Both the position numbers and the translations under genes were made by a program. The notes under the pieces are model-generated. The model worked only from the letters and a program-made list of their open reading frames with translations. It was not told the DNA's origin and searched no databases. Shown one piece after another: positions 1 through 8,800 of a DNA stretch of 64,000 nucleotides (position 1 is its first letter; each line of letters begins with the position of its first letter). This stretch comes from Sphingomonas sp. PP-CE-1A-559 (GTDB lineage: Bacteria > Pseudomonadota > Alphaproteobacteria > Sphingomonadales > Sphingomonadaceae). The stretch covers positions 62,001 to 126,000 of the forward strand of contig NZ_SLYA01000003.1 of NCBI RefSeq assembly GCF_004340965.1, given 5' to 3'.

Positions 1-1
1 C

Positions 2-241
2 TGGCTCTGGTTCGCGAGCGTCGCGCCGTCGCTCATCGCCTTGGCCACCGCCTGGCCCTGGATGGTCGGCCTGCGCTGGCCCGGTCCCTCGCTGGTCGTG
101 CTCGGCATCAGCCTGATCGCCGCGCTGCTCGTCGACCGTGCGCTCGTCAAAGCCGGCATCGCGCCGCCCGGCTGGATGAAATTGCGCATGCCCTTGTCGC
201 TCGGCCTGGGCGTTCTGACGATGCTGGCCGCGGCGCTTTAA
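2..241 (+). CDS. C-terminal fragment of membrane protein, DUF3429-like
   Basis: The reading frame is open from the first bases of the window and stops at 239-241, so only the last 79 residues are present. They form two or three hydrophobic stretches separated by a short loop with Pro-Pro-Gly-Trp, then a Lys/Arg-flanked final helix. The spacing and the ending (basic residues, then Leu-Pro/Pro-Leu, then a last helix) resemble the C terminus of DUF3429 inner-membrane proteins, but this is a weak match made from memory. An internal ATG at 68 or GTG nearby is unlikely to be the true start because coding character continues to the window edge. Confidence 0.5.
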   Translation, partial: WLWFASVAPSLIALATAWPWMVGLRWPGPSLVVLGISLIAALLVDRALVKAGIAPPGWMKLRMPLSLGLGVLTMLAAAL

Positions 242-289
242 TCCCGCTCGCGAGTCGTATGGGCAGCTGGTTCGTGGTACGAATTGGGC

Positions 290-847
290 ATGAACTCATC
301 GGCCAGAAGTCTCTGTCCCGACCGACAAGCCAAGGCGCGTTTTACGACCGCCGAGTTCTTGCGCATGGGTGAGTCCGGCGCATTCGACGGCATGAAGATC
401 GAACTGGTCGGTGGGAAACTCGAACGGATGGACTTGCCGCTGGCGGGGCACGCCGCGCGACAAGCCAAGATCGGCATCCGTCTTTCGCGGTTGCTACCGG
501 AGACGCGGATAACGGGTGGGGTTGGCATCGATCTCGACGACGCCACCGTAATAGGCTGCGACGTGGCCGTGTTGCGCGAACCCGTGGAAGGCAATCGCCT
601 GCTCATCGCCGACGACCTTCTGCTCGTGATCGAGGTCGCAGAAACGTCGGTAGCTCGCGACACCACGATGAAGCGCTTCGCCTACGCGCGCGGCCGCATT
701 CCGCACTACTGGGTAGTCGATGGCATTCGGCGCGTTGTCCATGTCTACGCCAACCCTTTGGAAGGCGATTACACGCGGTTCCATTCGGTAGGTTTCGGCG
801 AAACGCTAGACGTGCCCGGTACTGATGGCCCGATCACGATCGACTAA
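290..847 (+). CDS. Uma2-family (DUF820) restriction-endonuclease-like protein
   Basis: 185-residue protein of the Uma2/DUF820 family, a PD-(D/E)xK nuclease fold of uncertain cellular role. Visible family features are an early Glu in IELVGGKL (about residue 38), the acidic GCDVAVL strand (Asp about 91), the LLLVIEVAETS core (Glu about 115), a following Lys in the TTMKRFAYAR segment (about 128) and the closing HYWVVD strand. All expected catalytic positions seem present. A TTG two codons upstream (284) could also serve as start; neither has a clear Shine-Dalgarno sequence. Convergent with hemA. These genes are often scattered and multi-copy in bacterial genomes; no partner gene is adjacent here. 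Confidence 0.8.
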   Translation: MNSSARSLCPDRQAKARFTTAEFLRMGESGAFDGMKIELVGGKLERMDLPLAGHAARQAKIGIRLSRLLPETRITGGVGIDLDDATVIGCDVAVLREPVEGNRLLIADDLLLVIEVAETSVARDTTMKRFAYARGRIPHYWVVDGIRRVVHVYANPLEGDYTRFHSVGFGETLDVPGTDGPITID

Positions 848-855
848 CCAGTGCC

Positions 856-874
856 GCCCCGCAATGAGCGGGGC
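856..874. terminator. candidate bidirectional terminator between Uma2 gene and hemA
   Basis: Perfect 7-bp stem GCCCCGC / GCGGGGC with a 5-base loop, lying in the 32-base gap between two convergent genes. There is no clear T tract on either side, so intrinsic termination is only inferred from the position. Confidence 0.45.
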
Positions 875-879
875 CAGCC

Positions 880-2154
880 TCAAGCCGCCTTGCGCAGGTC
901 CAGCCGGCTCCAGATTTCCACCAGCGCATCGGTCAGCTCACGCATCATCGCCTCGGTATGCGCAGGTCCCGGCGTGAATCGCAGGCGCTCGGTACCGCGC
1001 GGCACTGTCGGATAGTTGATCGGCTGCACGTACACGCCGTATTCGGCGAGCAGCACGTCGCTGATCTTCTTCGCCTTGACCGGATCGCCGACCATCAGCG
1101 GCACGATATGCGTGTCGCCGATCATCACCGGCAGCCCGGCGTCCTTCAGCATCGCCTTCAGCATCGCCGCCGAAGCCTGCTGCCCCTCGCGCTCCACGCT
1201 CGAGCTCTTCAGATGCCGCACGCTCGCGAGCACGCCCGCGACCAGTACCGGCGACAACGACGTCGTAAAAATGAACCCAGGCGCATACGAACGGATCACG
1301 TCGACGATCGTGCGATCGGCAGCGATATAGCCCCCCATCACGCCAAACGCCTTGCCCAGCGTCCCCTCAAGGATCGTGATCCGGTGCGCGACCTCGTCCC
1401 GCTCCGAAATGCCGCCGCCGCGCGCGCCATACATCCCGACCGCGTGGACTTCGTCGCAATAGGTCAGCGCGTTGTAACGGTCGGCAAGGTCGCACACCGC
1501 CGAGATCGGCGCGATATCGCCCTCCATCGAATACACGCTCTCGAACGCGATCAGCTTCGGCGCCGCCGGATCTTCGGCCGCGAGCAGCTCTTCGAGATGC
1601 GCGAGGTCGTTGTGGCGGAATACCCGCTTCTCGCAGCCCGAATTGCGTATGCCCGCGATCATCGACGCGTGGTTCAGTTCGTCGGAAAAGATGATGCAGC
1701 CCGGCAGCACCTTCGCCAACGTTGCCAGCGTAGCCTCGTTCGAAACGTAGCCACTCGTGAACAGCAAAGCCGCTTCCTTGCCGTGCAGGTCGGCGAGTTC
1801 GCCTTCCAGATCGACATGGTAATGCGTGTTGCCGCCGATGTTGCGCGTGCCGCCCGAGCCCGCGCCGACGTCGTGCAACGCCTCTTCCATCGCCGCGATC
1901 ACCTTGGGGTGCTGGCCCATCGCGAGATAATCGTTCGAGCACCACACCGTGATCGGCTTCGGACCGTTATGCCCGGCAAAGCAGCGTGCGTTCGGAAACG
2001 CGCCCTTGTTGCGGAGGATGTCGATGAACACGCGGTAGCGCCCTTCGGCATGCAATCGGTCGATCGCCTGCGTGAAAACGCGCGAATAATCGACTCGCGG
2101 ACCCTTGATCGAATCCGTTGCCGGAATGCCGTCGCTAATCATGGCCTTGGGCAC
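880..2154 (-). CDS. hemA: 5-aminolevulinate synthase
   Basis: Condenses glycine and succinyl-CoA to 5-aminolevulinate, the first step of haem synthesis by the C4 (Shemin) route typical of alphaproteobacteria. 424 residues. The alpha-oxoamine synthase fold is clear: TSGYVSNEA, the DEVHAVG motif (Asp234, His237) and the PLP lysine in GTLGKAFG (Lys268). The chosen start is GTG 2154, preceded by GCGAGG about 5 bases upstream; ATG 2142 is a weaker alternative. The N terminus runs about 20 residues before the usual DYxRVF beginning of the family. murI lies 124 bases upstream on the same strand. hemH for the last step of the pathway lies 45 kb away in this window. Confidence 0.97.
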   Translation of the reverse strand: MPKAMISDGIPATDSIKGPRVDYSRVFTQAIDRLHAEGRYRVFIDILRNKGAFPNARCFAGHNGPKPITVWCSNDYLAMGQHPKVIAAMEEALHDVGAGSGGTRNIGGNTHYHVDLEGELADLHGKEAALLFTSGYVSNEATLATLAKVLPGCIIFSDELNHASMIAGIRNSGCEKRVFRHNDLAHLEELLAAEDPAAPKLIAFESVYSMEGDIAPISAVCDLADRYNALTYCDEVHAVGMYGARGGGISERDEVAHRITILEGTLGKAFGVMGGYIAADRTIVDVIRSYAPGFIFTTSLSPVLVAGVLASVRHLKSSSVEREGQQASAAMLKAMLKDAGLPVMIGDTHIVPLMVGDPVKAKKISDVLLAEYGVYVQPINYPTVPRGTERLRFTPGPAHTEAMMRELTDALVEIWSRLDLRKAA

Positions 2155-2278
2155 TACGCCTCGCTTTCACTCGTTTCCAGCGCAATACCGCTCTTACGGT
2201 GATCGCTTTCCTCATCCTGGCTGCACATTGCCACGATGCGGCCGCGACGCAAGGTGGCACATTGTCCCAGGTCAGCGC

Positions 2279-3067
2279 TTAAAGCTGCTCGATCCTGCCA
2301 AACCCGCGCGCCGCCAACGCCGGTCCGAGCGCGCGCTCCTCGTCGCCCAACCGGGTGAAGACGGCAACACCCTCCCCAGCTCCCGACCATGATTCGCCCT
2401 GCATGAGATGCACGATCCGCCGCGCGATCCCCGGTCCACCATCGACGAAGCGCACACCCGGAGCAGCGGCTGCAAGCTCCGCCTCCACCAGTGGAAAATG
2501 CGTGCAGGCATTGACGATCACGTCGATCGAATGGCCACCGGGTTGCGAAAACAAGCCGTCTAGCACCGCTGCATAACGTTCCGGCGCGACGACTCGGCCG
2601 TGCAATTTCGCCTCGGCCATCTCGACCAGAGCCGCCGAGCCGTAACGCAGCACCGTACAATCGCCCGCAAACTTCGCCGCCAGATCATCGACATACGCCT
2701 GCCGCACCGTTGCCTCGGTCCCCAGCACGCCGATCGTCCGCGTCTTCGAAAGCAGCGCGGCCGGCTTGATCGCCGGCACCGTCCCCACTACCGGCAGGTC
2801 GAGCGCCGCGCGCACCACCGGCAGCGCGATCGTCGAGGCCGTATTGCACGCGATCACGATCAGCCGCGGCCGATACCGCTCCGCCAACCGCCCGAGCAAC
2901 ACCGGCACCCGCGCCGCGATCTCCGCCTCGCTCTTGGTCCCGTAGGGAAACCCGGCCGAGTCGGCGGCGTAGACGAACGGCGCGTCGGGTAGCGCGGCAC
3001 GCGCCGGCCCAACGATCGACAACCCGCCGACACCGGAATCGAAAAACAGGATGGGGCGCGTGTCCAT
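2279..3067 (-). CDS. murI: glutamate racemase
   Basis: Interconverts L- and D-glutamate, supplying D-Glu for peptidoglycan stem peptides in the cytoplasm. 262 residues, normal length. Both catalytic cysteines are visible: Cys74 in the ACNTAST motif and Cys188 in the NACTHFPL motif; the DSGVGGLS loop (10-17) and PYGTK (41-45) are also present. ATG 3067 is the start. Same strand as hemA downstream, so co-transcription is possible. Transcription from the divergent side starts plsY, with a palindromic repeat element lying in the shared upstream region. Confidence 0.97.
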   Translation of the reverse strand: MDTRPILFFDSGVGGLSIVGPARAALPDAPFVYAADSAGFPYGTKSEAEIAARVPVLLGRLAERYRPRLIVIACNTASTIALPVVRAALDLPVVGTVPAIKPAALLSKTRTIGVLGTEATVRQAYVDDLAAKFAGDCTVLRYGSAALVEMAEAKLHGRVVAPERYAAVLDGLFSQPGGHSIDVIVNACTHFPLVEAELAAAAPGVRFVDGGPGIARRIVHLMQGESWSGAGEGVAVFTRLGDEERALGPALAARGFGRIEQL

Positions 3068-3127
3068 GCGCGGTCCTTAGGCCGGATCGGCCCGTGCAAA
3101 CCAGTCCCCGTCGCCCCCGCCCCGCCT

Positions 3128-3210
3128 CGTCATCCTGACGAAAGTCAGGACCCAGGGTAGCGAGCGTCGTCCTTCGTGGCTCTCGGTCCTGACTTTCGTC
3201 AGAATGACGG
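3128..3210. repeat. palindromic intergenic element, family B copy 1
   Basis: An 83-base element whose two ends are each small hairpins (CCTGACGAAAGTCAGG and its partner) arranged as an inverted pair: the left end CGTCATCCTGACG is matched by CGTCAGAATGACG at the right. A second copy lies at 16983-17064. It occupies the divergent gap between murI and plsY and therefore may sit in or near their promoters. Confidence 0.8.
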
Positions 3211-3293
3211 ATGGTTTGGAGATCGATGCCCAACGGCGCCATTTGCCGTCAGCCCCGCGTAGCCTATAAGCCCGTCCAGAACGGGGGACATAG

Positions 3294-3911
3294 TTGCAGA
3301 CGGAAATTCTCTGGGTCGCGCCCACGCTATCGCTCGTGCTGAGCTATCTGCTCGGCTCGATCCCGTTCGGCGTCATCCTGACTCGGCTCGGCGGCGCGGG
3401 TGATCTGCGGACGATCGGCTCAGGCAATATCGGCGCGACCAACGTCCTGCGCACCGGACGGAAGGGACTCGCCGCCGCCACGCTGCTGCTCGACATGGCC
3501 AAGGGTGCGGTCGCCGTGCTGCTGGTGGCGCACCTGTTCCCCGGCAATGCGCTGCTCGCGGCGGCCGGCGCGTTCATCGGTCATTGCTACCCCGTCTGGC
3601 TGAAGTTCAAGGGCGGCAAGGGCGTCGCCACGCTCATGGGCATCGTCGTCGCGCTCCACTGGCCGCTCGGGCTGGTCTACGCGGTCGTCTGGCTCGGCCT
3701 GCTCGCTGGCCTGCGCATCTCCTCGGTCGCCGGCATGGCCGCAGCCCTCAGCGCGCCATTTGCCGCGGCCCTGTTCGGTCGCTTCGATCTCGTTTTGCTG
3801 CTCCTCGCACTCGCGCTGATCGTCTTGTGGAAGCACCGCGAGAACGTCGATCGCCTGTTCTCGGGCACTGAGCCACGCATCGGCCGCTCCAAACGACCAC
3901 CGGGTGACTGA
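3294..3911 (+). CDS. plsY: glycerol-3-phosphate acyltransferase PlsY
   Basis: Inner-membrane enzyme that transfers acyl groups from acyl-phosphate to glycerol-3-phosphate, the first step of phospholipid synthesis. 205 residues with about five hydrophobic segments. Family motifs are visible: SYLLGSIPFG near the N terminus, GSGNIGATNVLR (about 43-54) and the KFKGGKGVAT loop (about 104-113). The start is TTG 3294; no ATG fits the conserved N terminus. The stop overlaps the GTG start of dprA by 8 bases, so the two genes are translationally coupled. Confidence 0.95.
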   Translation: MQTEILWVAPTLSLVLSYLLGSIPFGVILTRLGGAGDLRTIGSGNIGATNVLRTGRKGLAAATLLLDMAKGAVAVLLVAHLFPGNALLAAAGAFIGHCYPVWLKFKGGKGVATLMGIVVALHWPLGLVYAVVWLGLLAGLRISSVAGMAAALSAPFAAALFGRFDLVLLLLALALIVLWKHRENVDRLFSGTEPRIGRSKRPPGD

Positions 3912-4995
3912 CGCCACCGTCTCAAGACTTCGGCTCATCCGCACGACCGGGATCGGACCGGTCACCTATCGCCAGCTCATCGCCCGCTTCGGCAGCGCCG
4001 ACGCCGCCATCGAGGCGCTCCCCATGCTCGCCCAACGCGGCGGCGGACGCGTGCCGAAAATAGCAGACGTAGCGCTAGCCGAACGCGAAATGGCCGCCAC
4101 CGCAAGGCTCGGCGCACGCTACCTCTTCGTCGACGACCCGGACTATCCCCGCTTGCTCGCCGAGATCGAGACGGCACCCCCGGCGCTCATCCTCCGCGGC
4201 GACATCGCCCATGCCAGCCGCCCCTGCATCGCGATGGTAGGCGCGCGCAACGCCTCCGCCGCCGCCTGCCGCTTCGCCCGCCAGCTTGCTCTGCAACTCG
4301 CCGAAGAAGGCACGACGATCGTCTCCGGCCTAGCCCGCGGCATCGACACCGCCGCGCATATCGGCGCCCTCGGCGCAGGTTCCAGCGGCGCCACGATCGG
4401 CGTGATCGCCAGCGGCATCGACATCGCCTACCCGCCCGACAACACCGCGTTGCAAGAGCGAATCGCCACCGAAGGTCTCCTACTCGCCGAACAGCCCCCC
4501 GGCACCGATCCCAAGGCGCGCAACTTCCCCTCGCGCAACCGCATCATCGCAGGCCTCGCGATCGGCACCGTGGTGGTCGAAGCCGTCCCCAAATCCGGCT
4601 CGCTCATCACCGCGCGCCTTGCCAACGAATCCGGCCGCGAAGTCATGGCTGTCCCCGGCAGCCCGCTCGATCCGCGCGCGCAAGGCTGCAACCTGCTCAT
4701 CCGCGAAGGCGCCACGCTCGTCCAATCCGCCGCCGATATTCTCGAACAGATCCGCCCGTTCGACCCGCGCTCGGTTCGCTCGCCGATCGATGCCTACGCC
4801 GCCTCGCCCCCGGAAGACGCGACCGATACCGAGCGCCGCAGGATCACCGACCTGCTCGGCCCCGTACCGGTGACGATCGACGAACTCATCCGCCAGTCGC
4901 ACCTGAGCCCGGCGGTCGTCCAAACCGTGCTGCTCGAACTCGAACTCGGCGGCCATCTGGAACGTCATGCGGGCGGTCGAGCCAGCCTGCGCTGA
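3904..4995 (+). CDS. dprA: DNA-processing protein DprA
   Basis: Binds incoming single-stranded DNA and loads RecA during natural transformation; also found in species without known competence. 363 residues: an N-terminal helix-hairpin/SAM-like region (about 1-60), the central Rossmann DprA domain with SGLARGIDTAAH, FPSRNRIIAGL and SGSLITA motifs, and a C-terminal winged-helix domain (about 300-363) ending in a helix-turn-helix-like ITIDELIRQSHLS type region. GTG 3904 is the start and overlaps the plsY stop. No other competence gene is visible nearby. Confidence 0.96.
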   Translation: MTDATVSRLRLIRTTGIGPVTYRQLIARFGSADAAIEALPMLAQRGGGRVPKIADVALAEREMAATARLGARYLFVDDPDYPRLLAEIETAPPALILRGDIAHASRPCIAMVGARNASAAACRFARQLALQLAEEGTTIVSGLARGIDTAAHIGALGAGSSGATIGVIASGIDIAYPPDNTALQERIATEGLLLAEQPPGTDPKARNFPSRNRIIAGLAIGTVVVEAVPKSGSLITARLANESGREVMAVPGSPLDPRAQGCNLLIREGATLVQSAADILEQIRPFDPRSVRSPIDAYAASPPEDATDTERRRITDLLGPVPVTIDELIRQSHLSPAVVQTVLLELELGGHLERHAGGRASLR

Positions 4996-5006
4996 TCGTC
5001 CTGGTT

Positions 5007-5243
5007 TCAGGACGCCGCCAAGGCCACGCTACCCTCAGTCTGCGATTTCGCCACCCAGGCCGCAGCCCAATCCTTTGCTTCATGCGTCTTCGCGATAGCC
5101 GCCAGCAGCAGGTCCAGTTCGTGCTGATGCGAGGCGATTAGGTTGAGGACATGAGGCTCCGGATCCGACTGGCGAAGGATGACGATGTTTTTGGCAAGGA
5201 ACGAACACTTCCATTTCGCTATCGCAAGGTCATGTCGGGTCAC
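5007..5243 (-). CDS. small hypothetical protein
   Basis: 78-residue predicted soluble protein, not recognised. The main support is translational: a GTG start at 5243 is preceded by GGGAGG at a spacing of 7 bases, one of the better ribosome binding sites in the window. The protein has a Lys/Trp-rich start, a helical middle with HQHELDLLLAAIAKTHEAKDW, and an Ala-rich end; no signal peptide or membrane segment. It ends close to the convergent dprA stop. The neighbouring DNA (5281-5520) has lower G+C than the core genes, hinting at acquired or remnant sequence. An overlapping frame on the other strand (5179-5436) has no ribosome binding site and was not chosen. Confidence 0.5.
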   Translation of the reverse strand: MTRHDLAIAKWKCSFLAKNIVILRQSDPEPHVLNLIASHQHELDLLLAAIAKTHEAKDWAAAWVAKSQTEGSVALAAS

Positions 5244-5705
5244 GCTCTATCCTCCCGGTCCAGTGCGAAACATTGGCTCGCGCCTTCCAGCAACGTTCCA
5301 TCATGATTACGCCGAACTGCAAGTCCTTGGCGAAACGAGGTATCTGGTTGCGGTAGCCAGGAAGCCGGACGAAAATTGTGCGCGCGACCAGATAAAGCGG
5401 TCGGTGAAAGGGATGACTGAGGACCGTCAATTGTAACGATCTCTGCGCCTGATCTGGTCGGGCGCAACGAAAGGGATTGGTCTACTGTCATCATACCGAC
5501 ACGGATATTGTGCCAGCAGCGCCGGCATAATCCGGGAAATACCCCGCCCCCAGGAACCCCTCTCGAAAAGCCCCCCAGAAACCCCTCTCGAAAAGCAGCG
5601 CCTGCGTCCTCATCTGCGTACTTCGCTCATACCCACCCCGGGTTGACGGCACCGCCCCTTCGTCCCCACCCTCGTACGCGTACACGTAAGGACCCCGGTT
5701 TCCCC
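5244..5705. other. gene-poor, lower-G+C gap upstream of topA
   Basis: No convincing coding region. By hand count, 5281-5520 is about 55% G+C, clearly below the neighbouring genes. The right part holds a 17-base direct repeat (see separate entry) and C-rich sequence leading into topA. It could contain promoters of the small minus-strand gene and of topA, but no confident -10/-35 pair was identified. It may be a decayed insertion. Confidence 0.5.
5555..5596 (+). repeat. 17-base direct repeat, period 25
   Basis: AACCCCTCTCGAAAAGC occurs at 5555-5571 and again, unchanged, at 5580-5596, with 8 bases between. It lies 110-150 bases upstream of the topA start. It could be a binding site pair or a replication-slippage duplication. 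Confidence 0.85.
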
Positions 5706-8309
5706 ATGCAGCTTGTCATCGTCGAATCGCCTGCCAAGGCCAAAACCATCGAGAAGTATCTGGGCAGCGATTACCGCGTCCTGGCCAGCTACGGCCATGT
5801 CCGCGACCTGCCGCCCAAGGACGGCTCGGTCGATCCCGACGACGCGTTCGCGATGACGTGGGAGAATTACGCGGACAAGTCGAAGCAGCTGAAGGCGATC
5901 ACCGATCTCGCCAAGGTCGCCGACCGCCTGATCCTCGCGACCGATCCGGATCGCGAGGGTGAAGCGATCTCGTGGCACGTCCGCGAGGTGCTGCGCGCGC
6001 GGAAGGCACTGCCGAAGGAGGTCGAGCGCGTCACCTTCAACGCGATCACCAAGGCGACGGTGACCGAGGCGATGAAGAACCCGCGCGAGTTGGACGACGA
6101 CCTGATCGACGCCTATCGCGCCCGCCGTGCGCTCGATTATCTCGTCGGCTTCACGCTCTCGCCGGTGCTGTGGCGCAAGCTGCCCGGCGCCAAGTCCGCC
6201 GGCCGCGTCCAGTCCGTGTCGCTCCGCCTGATCGTCCAGCGCGAGCGCGAGATCGACATCTTCAAGCCGCAGGAATACTGGTCCGTCACCGCCGAAATGG
6301 AGCATGACGGCACCGCGTTCACGTCGCGCCTGACGCAGTTCGAGGGCAACAAGCTCGACCGCCTCTCGATCGGCAACGAAGGCGATGCCCTGCGTGCCAA
6401 GCAGGCGGTGCTCGACGGCAATTTCTCGGTCCAGTCGGTCGAGACCAAGCCGGCCGGTCGCAACCCGCCGCCGCCGTTCACCACCTCGACCTTGCAGCAG
6501 GAGGCGTCGCGGAAACTCGGCTTCTCGGCCGATCACACGATGCGGATCGCGCAGGGCCTCTACGAGGACGGCACGATCACCTACATGCGTACCGACGGCG
6601 TGCAGATGGATTCGAGCGCGATCAGCGCCGCGCGTCTCGCCGTCGCGAACCGCTTCGACGCGAGCTATGTCCCCGATAAGCCCCGCCAATATCAGTCAAA
6701 GGCGAAGAACGCGCAGGAAGCGCACGAAGCGATCCGCCCCACGGATTTCGGCAAGGACAAGGCCGGCGGCGGCGATCATGCCCGCCTCTACGACCTGATC
6801 TTCAAGCGCGCGCTGGCGAGCCAGATGGCGTCCGCCCGTATGGAGCGCACGACCGTCGAGATGGCCGACGGCACCGGCCGCAACATCCTCCGCGCCACCG
6901 GCCAGGTCGTGCTCTTCCCCGGCTACCTCGCGCTGTACGAGGAAGGCTCGGACGATTCCGCCGACGAGGACGCGCGCCGTCTGCCACGGATGCGCGAAGG
7001 CGATGCGCCGGCGAAGAAGAAGGTCGACGCCGAGCAGCACTTCACCCAGCCGCCACCGCGCTTCTCCGAAGCCTCGCTGGTCAAGCGGATGGAAGAACTC
7101 GGCATCGGCCGCCCGTCCACCTACGCCTCGATCATCAAGACGCTGAAGGACCGCGCCTACGTCCGGATCGAGAAGAACCGCTTCTTCGCCGAGGAGAGCG
7201 GGCGCTTGGTGACGGCGTTCCTCGAACGCTTCTTCGAGAAATATGTCGGCTACGACTACACCGCCGAGCTGGAGGAGGAGCTCGACGACGTCTCCGGCGG
7301 CCGCGCGCAATGGCAGTCGGTGCTCGACGCGTTCTGGCGCGATTTCAAGCCGCGCACCAACGAGGTGATGGAGCAGCAGCCATCCGCGATCACCGCCGAA
7401 CTCGACACCTTCCTCGCGCCGTATCTGTTCCCGGCCAAGGCAGACGGCGGCGATCCGCGTCTCTGCCCGAACTGCGGCGAGGGCCAGCTGGCGCTGCGTG
7501 GCGGCAAGTTCGGAGCGTTCATCGCCTGCTCGAACTATCCCGAGTGCAAATACACGCGTCGTTTCGCGCAGCCCGGCGGCGACGCCGAGGCGGATGCCGG
7601 CCCGTCGACTCTCGGCACGCATCCCGACACGGGTCAGCCGATCGAGCGCAAGTCGGGACGCTTCGGCCCGTATCTGCAGATCGGCGAAGGCGAAGACCGC
7701 AAGATGGCGTCGATCCCGAAGGACATTGGGGAGCTGAACCTCGAATGGGCGGTCAAGCTGCTGTCGCTCCCGCGGACGGTCGGCAACCACCCCGAGACCG
7801 GTGAACCGATCATCGCGACGATCGGCAAGTTCGGGCCCTATCTGAAGCACGAGGGCAAATACGCCCGTCTCACGACGACGGCGGACGTGTTCGAGACGGG
7901 CATGAACGCGGCAGTCGTGAAGCTTGCGGAAGCCGCGGCCGGCGGCGGACGTACCGCGCGCGGCGCTCAGGCACCGCTGAAGATACTCGGCAACCATCCG
8001 CGCACCGAGGCCGAGATCAAGCTGATGGAAGGCCGCTACGGCGCGTACGTCACCGACGGCACGACCAACGCGACGCTGCCCAAGTCGATCGAAAAGGACC
8101 AGCTGACGCTGGAGGAAGCAGCGTCGCTGATCGACGCACGCGCCGCCGCGGCGCCGGCAACGAAGAAGAAGACAGCGCCCGCCAAGAAGCCGGCGGCGAA
8201 GAAGGCGCCGGCCAAGGACGCAGCCGAGGCGAAAGCTCCAGCGAAGAAGGCGGCGGTTAAAAAGGCCCCCGCCAAGAAATCCGCCCCAAAGAAAAAAGCG
8301 GAAGCCTAA
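5706..8309 (+). CDS. topA: DNA topoisomerase I
   Basis: Type IA topoisomerase that relaxes negative supercoils. 867 residues from ATG 5706, the conserved MQLVIVESPAKAK start; the frame stays open upstream to 5508 but that extension is Pro/Arg-rich and not family-like. The TOPRIM acidic DPDREGE motif, the catalytic Tyr293 in ITYMRTDG, and the RPSTYASII region are visible. One C4 zinc ribbon (CPNCG...CSNYPEC) is followed by repeated Gly-Arg-Phe/Gly-Pro-Tyr topoisomerase C-terminal repeats. The last 50 residues are a Lys/Ala/Pro tail (AKKAPAK type), likely non-specific DNA contact as in other alphaproteobacterial enzymes. Confidence 0.97.
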   Translation: MQLVIVESPAKAKTIEKYLGSDYRVLASYGHVRDLPPKDGSVDPDDAFAMTWENYADKSKQLKAITDLAKVADRLILATDPDREGEAISWHVREVLRARKALPKEVERVTFNAITKATVTEAMKNPRELDDDLIDAYRARRALDYLVGFTLSPVLWRKLPGAKSAGRVQSVSLRLIVQREREIDIFKPQEYWSVTAEMEHDGTAFTSRLTQFEGNKLDRLSIGNEGDALRAKQAVLDGNFSVQSVETKPAGRNPPPPFTTSTLQQEASRKLGFSADHTMRIAQGLYEDGTITYMRTDGVQMDSSAISAARLAVANRFDASYVPDKPRQYQSKAKNAQEAHEAIRPTDFGKDKAGGGDHARLYDLIFKRALASQMASARMERTTVEMADGTGRNILRATGQVVLFPGYLALYEEGSDDSADEDARRLPRMREGDAPAKKKVDAEQHFTQPPPRFSEASLVKRMEELGIGRPSTYASIIKTLKDRAYVRIEKNRFFAEESGRLVTAFLERFFEKYVGYDYTAELEEELDDVSGGRAQWQSVLDAFWRDFKPRTNEVMEQQPSAITAELDTFLAPYLFPAKADGGDPRLCPNCGEGQLALRGGKFGAFIACSNYPECKYTRRFAQPGGDAEADAGPSTLGTHPDTGQPIERKSGRFGPYLQIGEGEDRKMASIPKDIGELNLEWAVKLLSLPRTVGNHPETGEPIIATIGKFGPYLKHEGKYARLTTTADVFETGMNAAVVKLAEAAAGGGRTARGAQAPLKILGNHPRTEAEIKLMEGRYGAYVTDGTTNATLPKSIEKDQLTLEEAASLIDARAAAAPATKKKTAPAKKPAAKKAPAKDAAEAKAPAKKAAVKKAPAKKSAPKKKAEA

Positions 8310-8310
8310 T

Positions 8311-8416
8311 TCCCCTCCCGCTCGCGGGAGGGGCTAGGGGAGGGAGCGAAATACCCCACGAACGCGACGTTCGCGGTGGTCCCCTCCCCCGCCCCCTCCC
8401 GCAAGCGGAAGGGGAG
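8311..8416. repeat. palindromic intergenic element, family C copy 1
   Basis: Two C/G-rich hairpins (CCCCTCCCGCTCGCGGGAGG and its inverted partner near 8391-8416) arranged as a large inverted repeat, sitting between convergent topA and the Sel1-like gene. Related elements are listed at six other gaps. The position could let it act as a bidirectional terminator; a T run follows the right arm on the plus strand. Confidence 0.8.
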
Positions 8417-8425
8417 TTTTTTAGC

Positions 8426-8722
8426 TTACGCCGCCCGCCGCTGCGTCAACTGCATCCAATCCCGCGCCGCACGCTGCGCCACAGAAATTTCCCGCGCAGT
8501 CATGTCCTCGGCGATCTCAGCCCGACATTCCTGCGCCGCGATGTTCCCCGACACCGCAGCCAGATTGAACCACTTATGCGCCTCGATCAGGTCAAGGACG
8601 ACACCCGACGTCCCCGTCGAATACACCATCCCGAGTTCGTAACACGCCCGGTCGTCGCCGCGCGCGGCATCCGCCAGACGGCGTTCGATTCCGATATTCG
8701 CGTTCTTGAAACTGCTGCCCAT
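8426..8722 (-). CDS. Sel1-repeat-like small protein
   Basis: 98-residue soluble protein with a Sel1-like (TPR-related) unit: ACYELGMVYSTG followed by EAHKWFNLAAVSGN and a further Ala-rich helix. Only about one and a half repeats fit, so it is a minimal member of the family; Sel1 proteins usually have several and act as protein-interaction scaffolds. No signal peptide. ATG 8722 is the start. It lies between topA and panC, in the same direction as panC but 78 bases downstream of it, so possible co-transcription with panC is uncertain. Confidence 0.75.
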   Translation of the reverse strand: MGSSFKNANIGIERRLADAARGDDRACYELGMVYSTGTSGVVLDLIEAHKWFNLAAVSGNIAAQECRAEIAEDMTAREISVAQRAARDWMQLTQRRAA

Positions 8723-8800
8723 GGTCTTGCCCCCAATGTTCGTGAGGACAGAGTGCCGTGATTCGGGCTACGAAATGGTTAATGGGTTAACGCCCATTTT

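Noticed and set aside
5179..5436. Plus-strand 85-codon frame overlapping the small minus-strand gene
   Set aside because: No ribosome binding site; the minus-strand gene has a strong one, and no similarity was recognised.
5508..5705. Longer topA frame upstream of ATG 5706
   Set aside because: The extension is Pro/Arg-rich, contains the direct repeat and has no family similarity; MQLVIVESPAKAK at 5706 is the conserved start.
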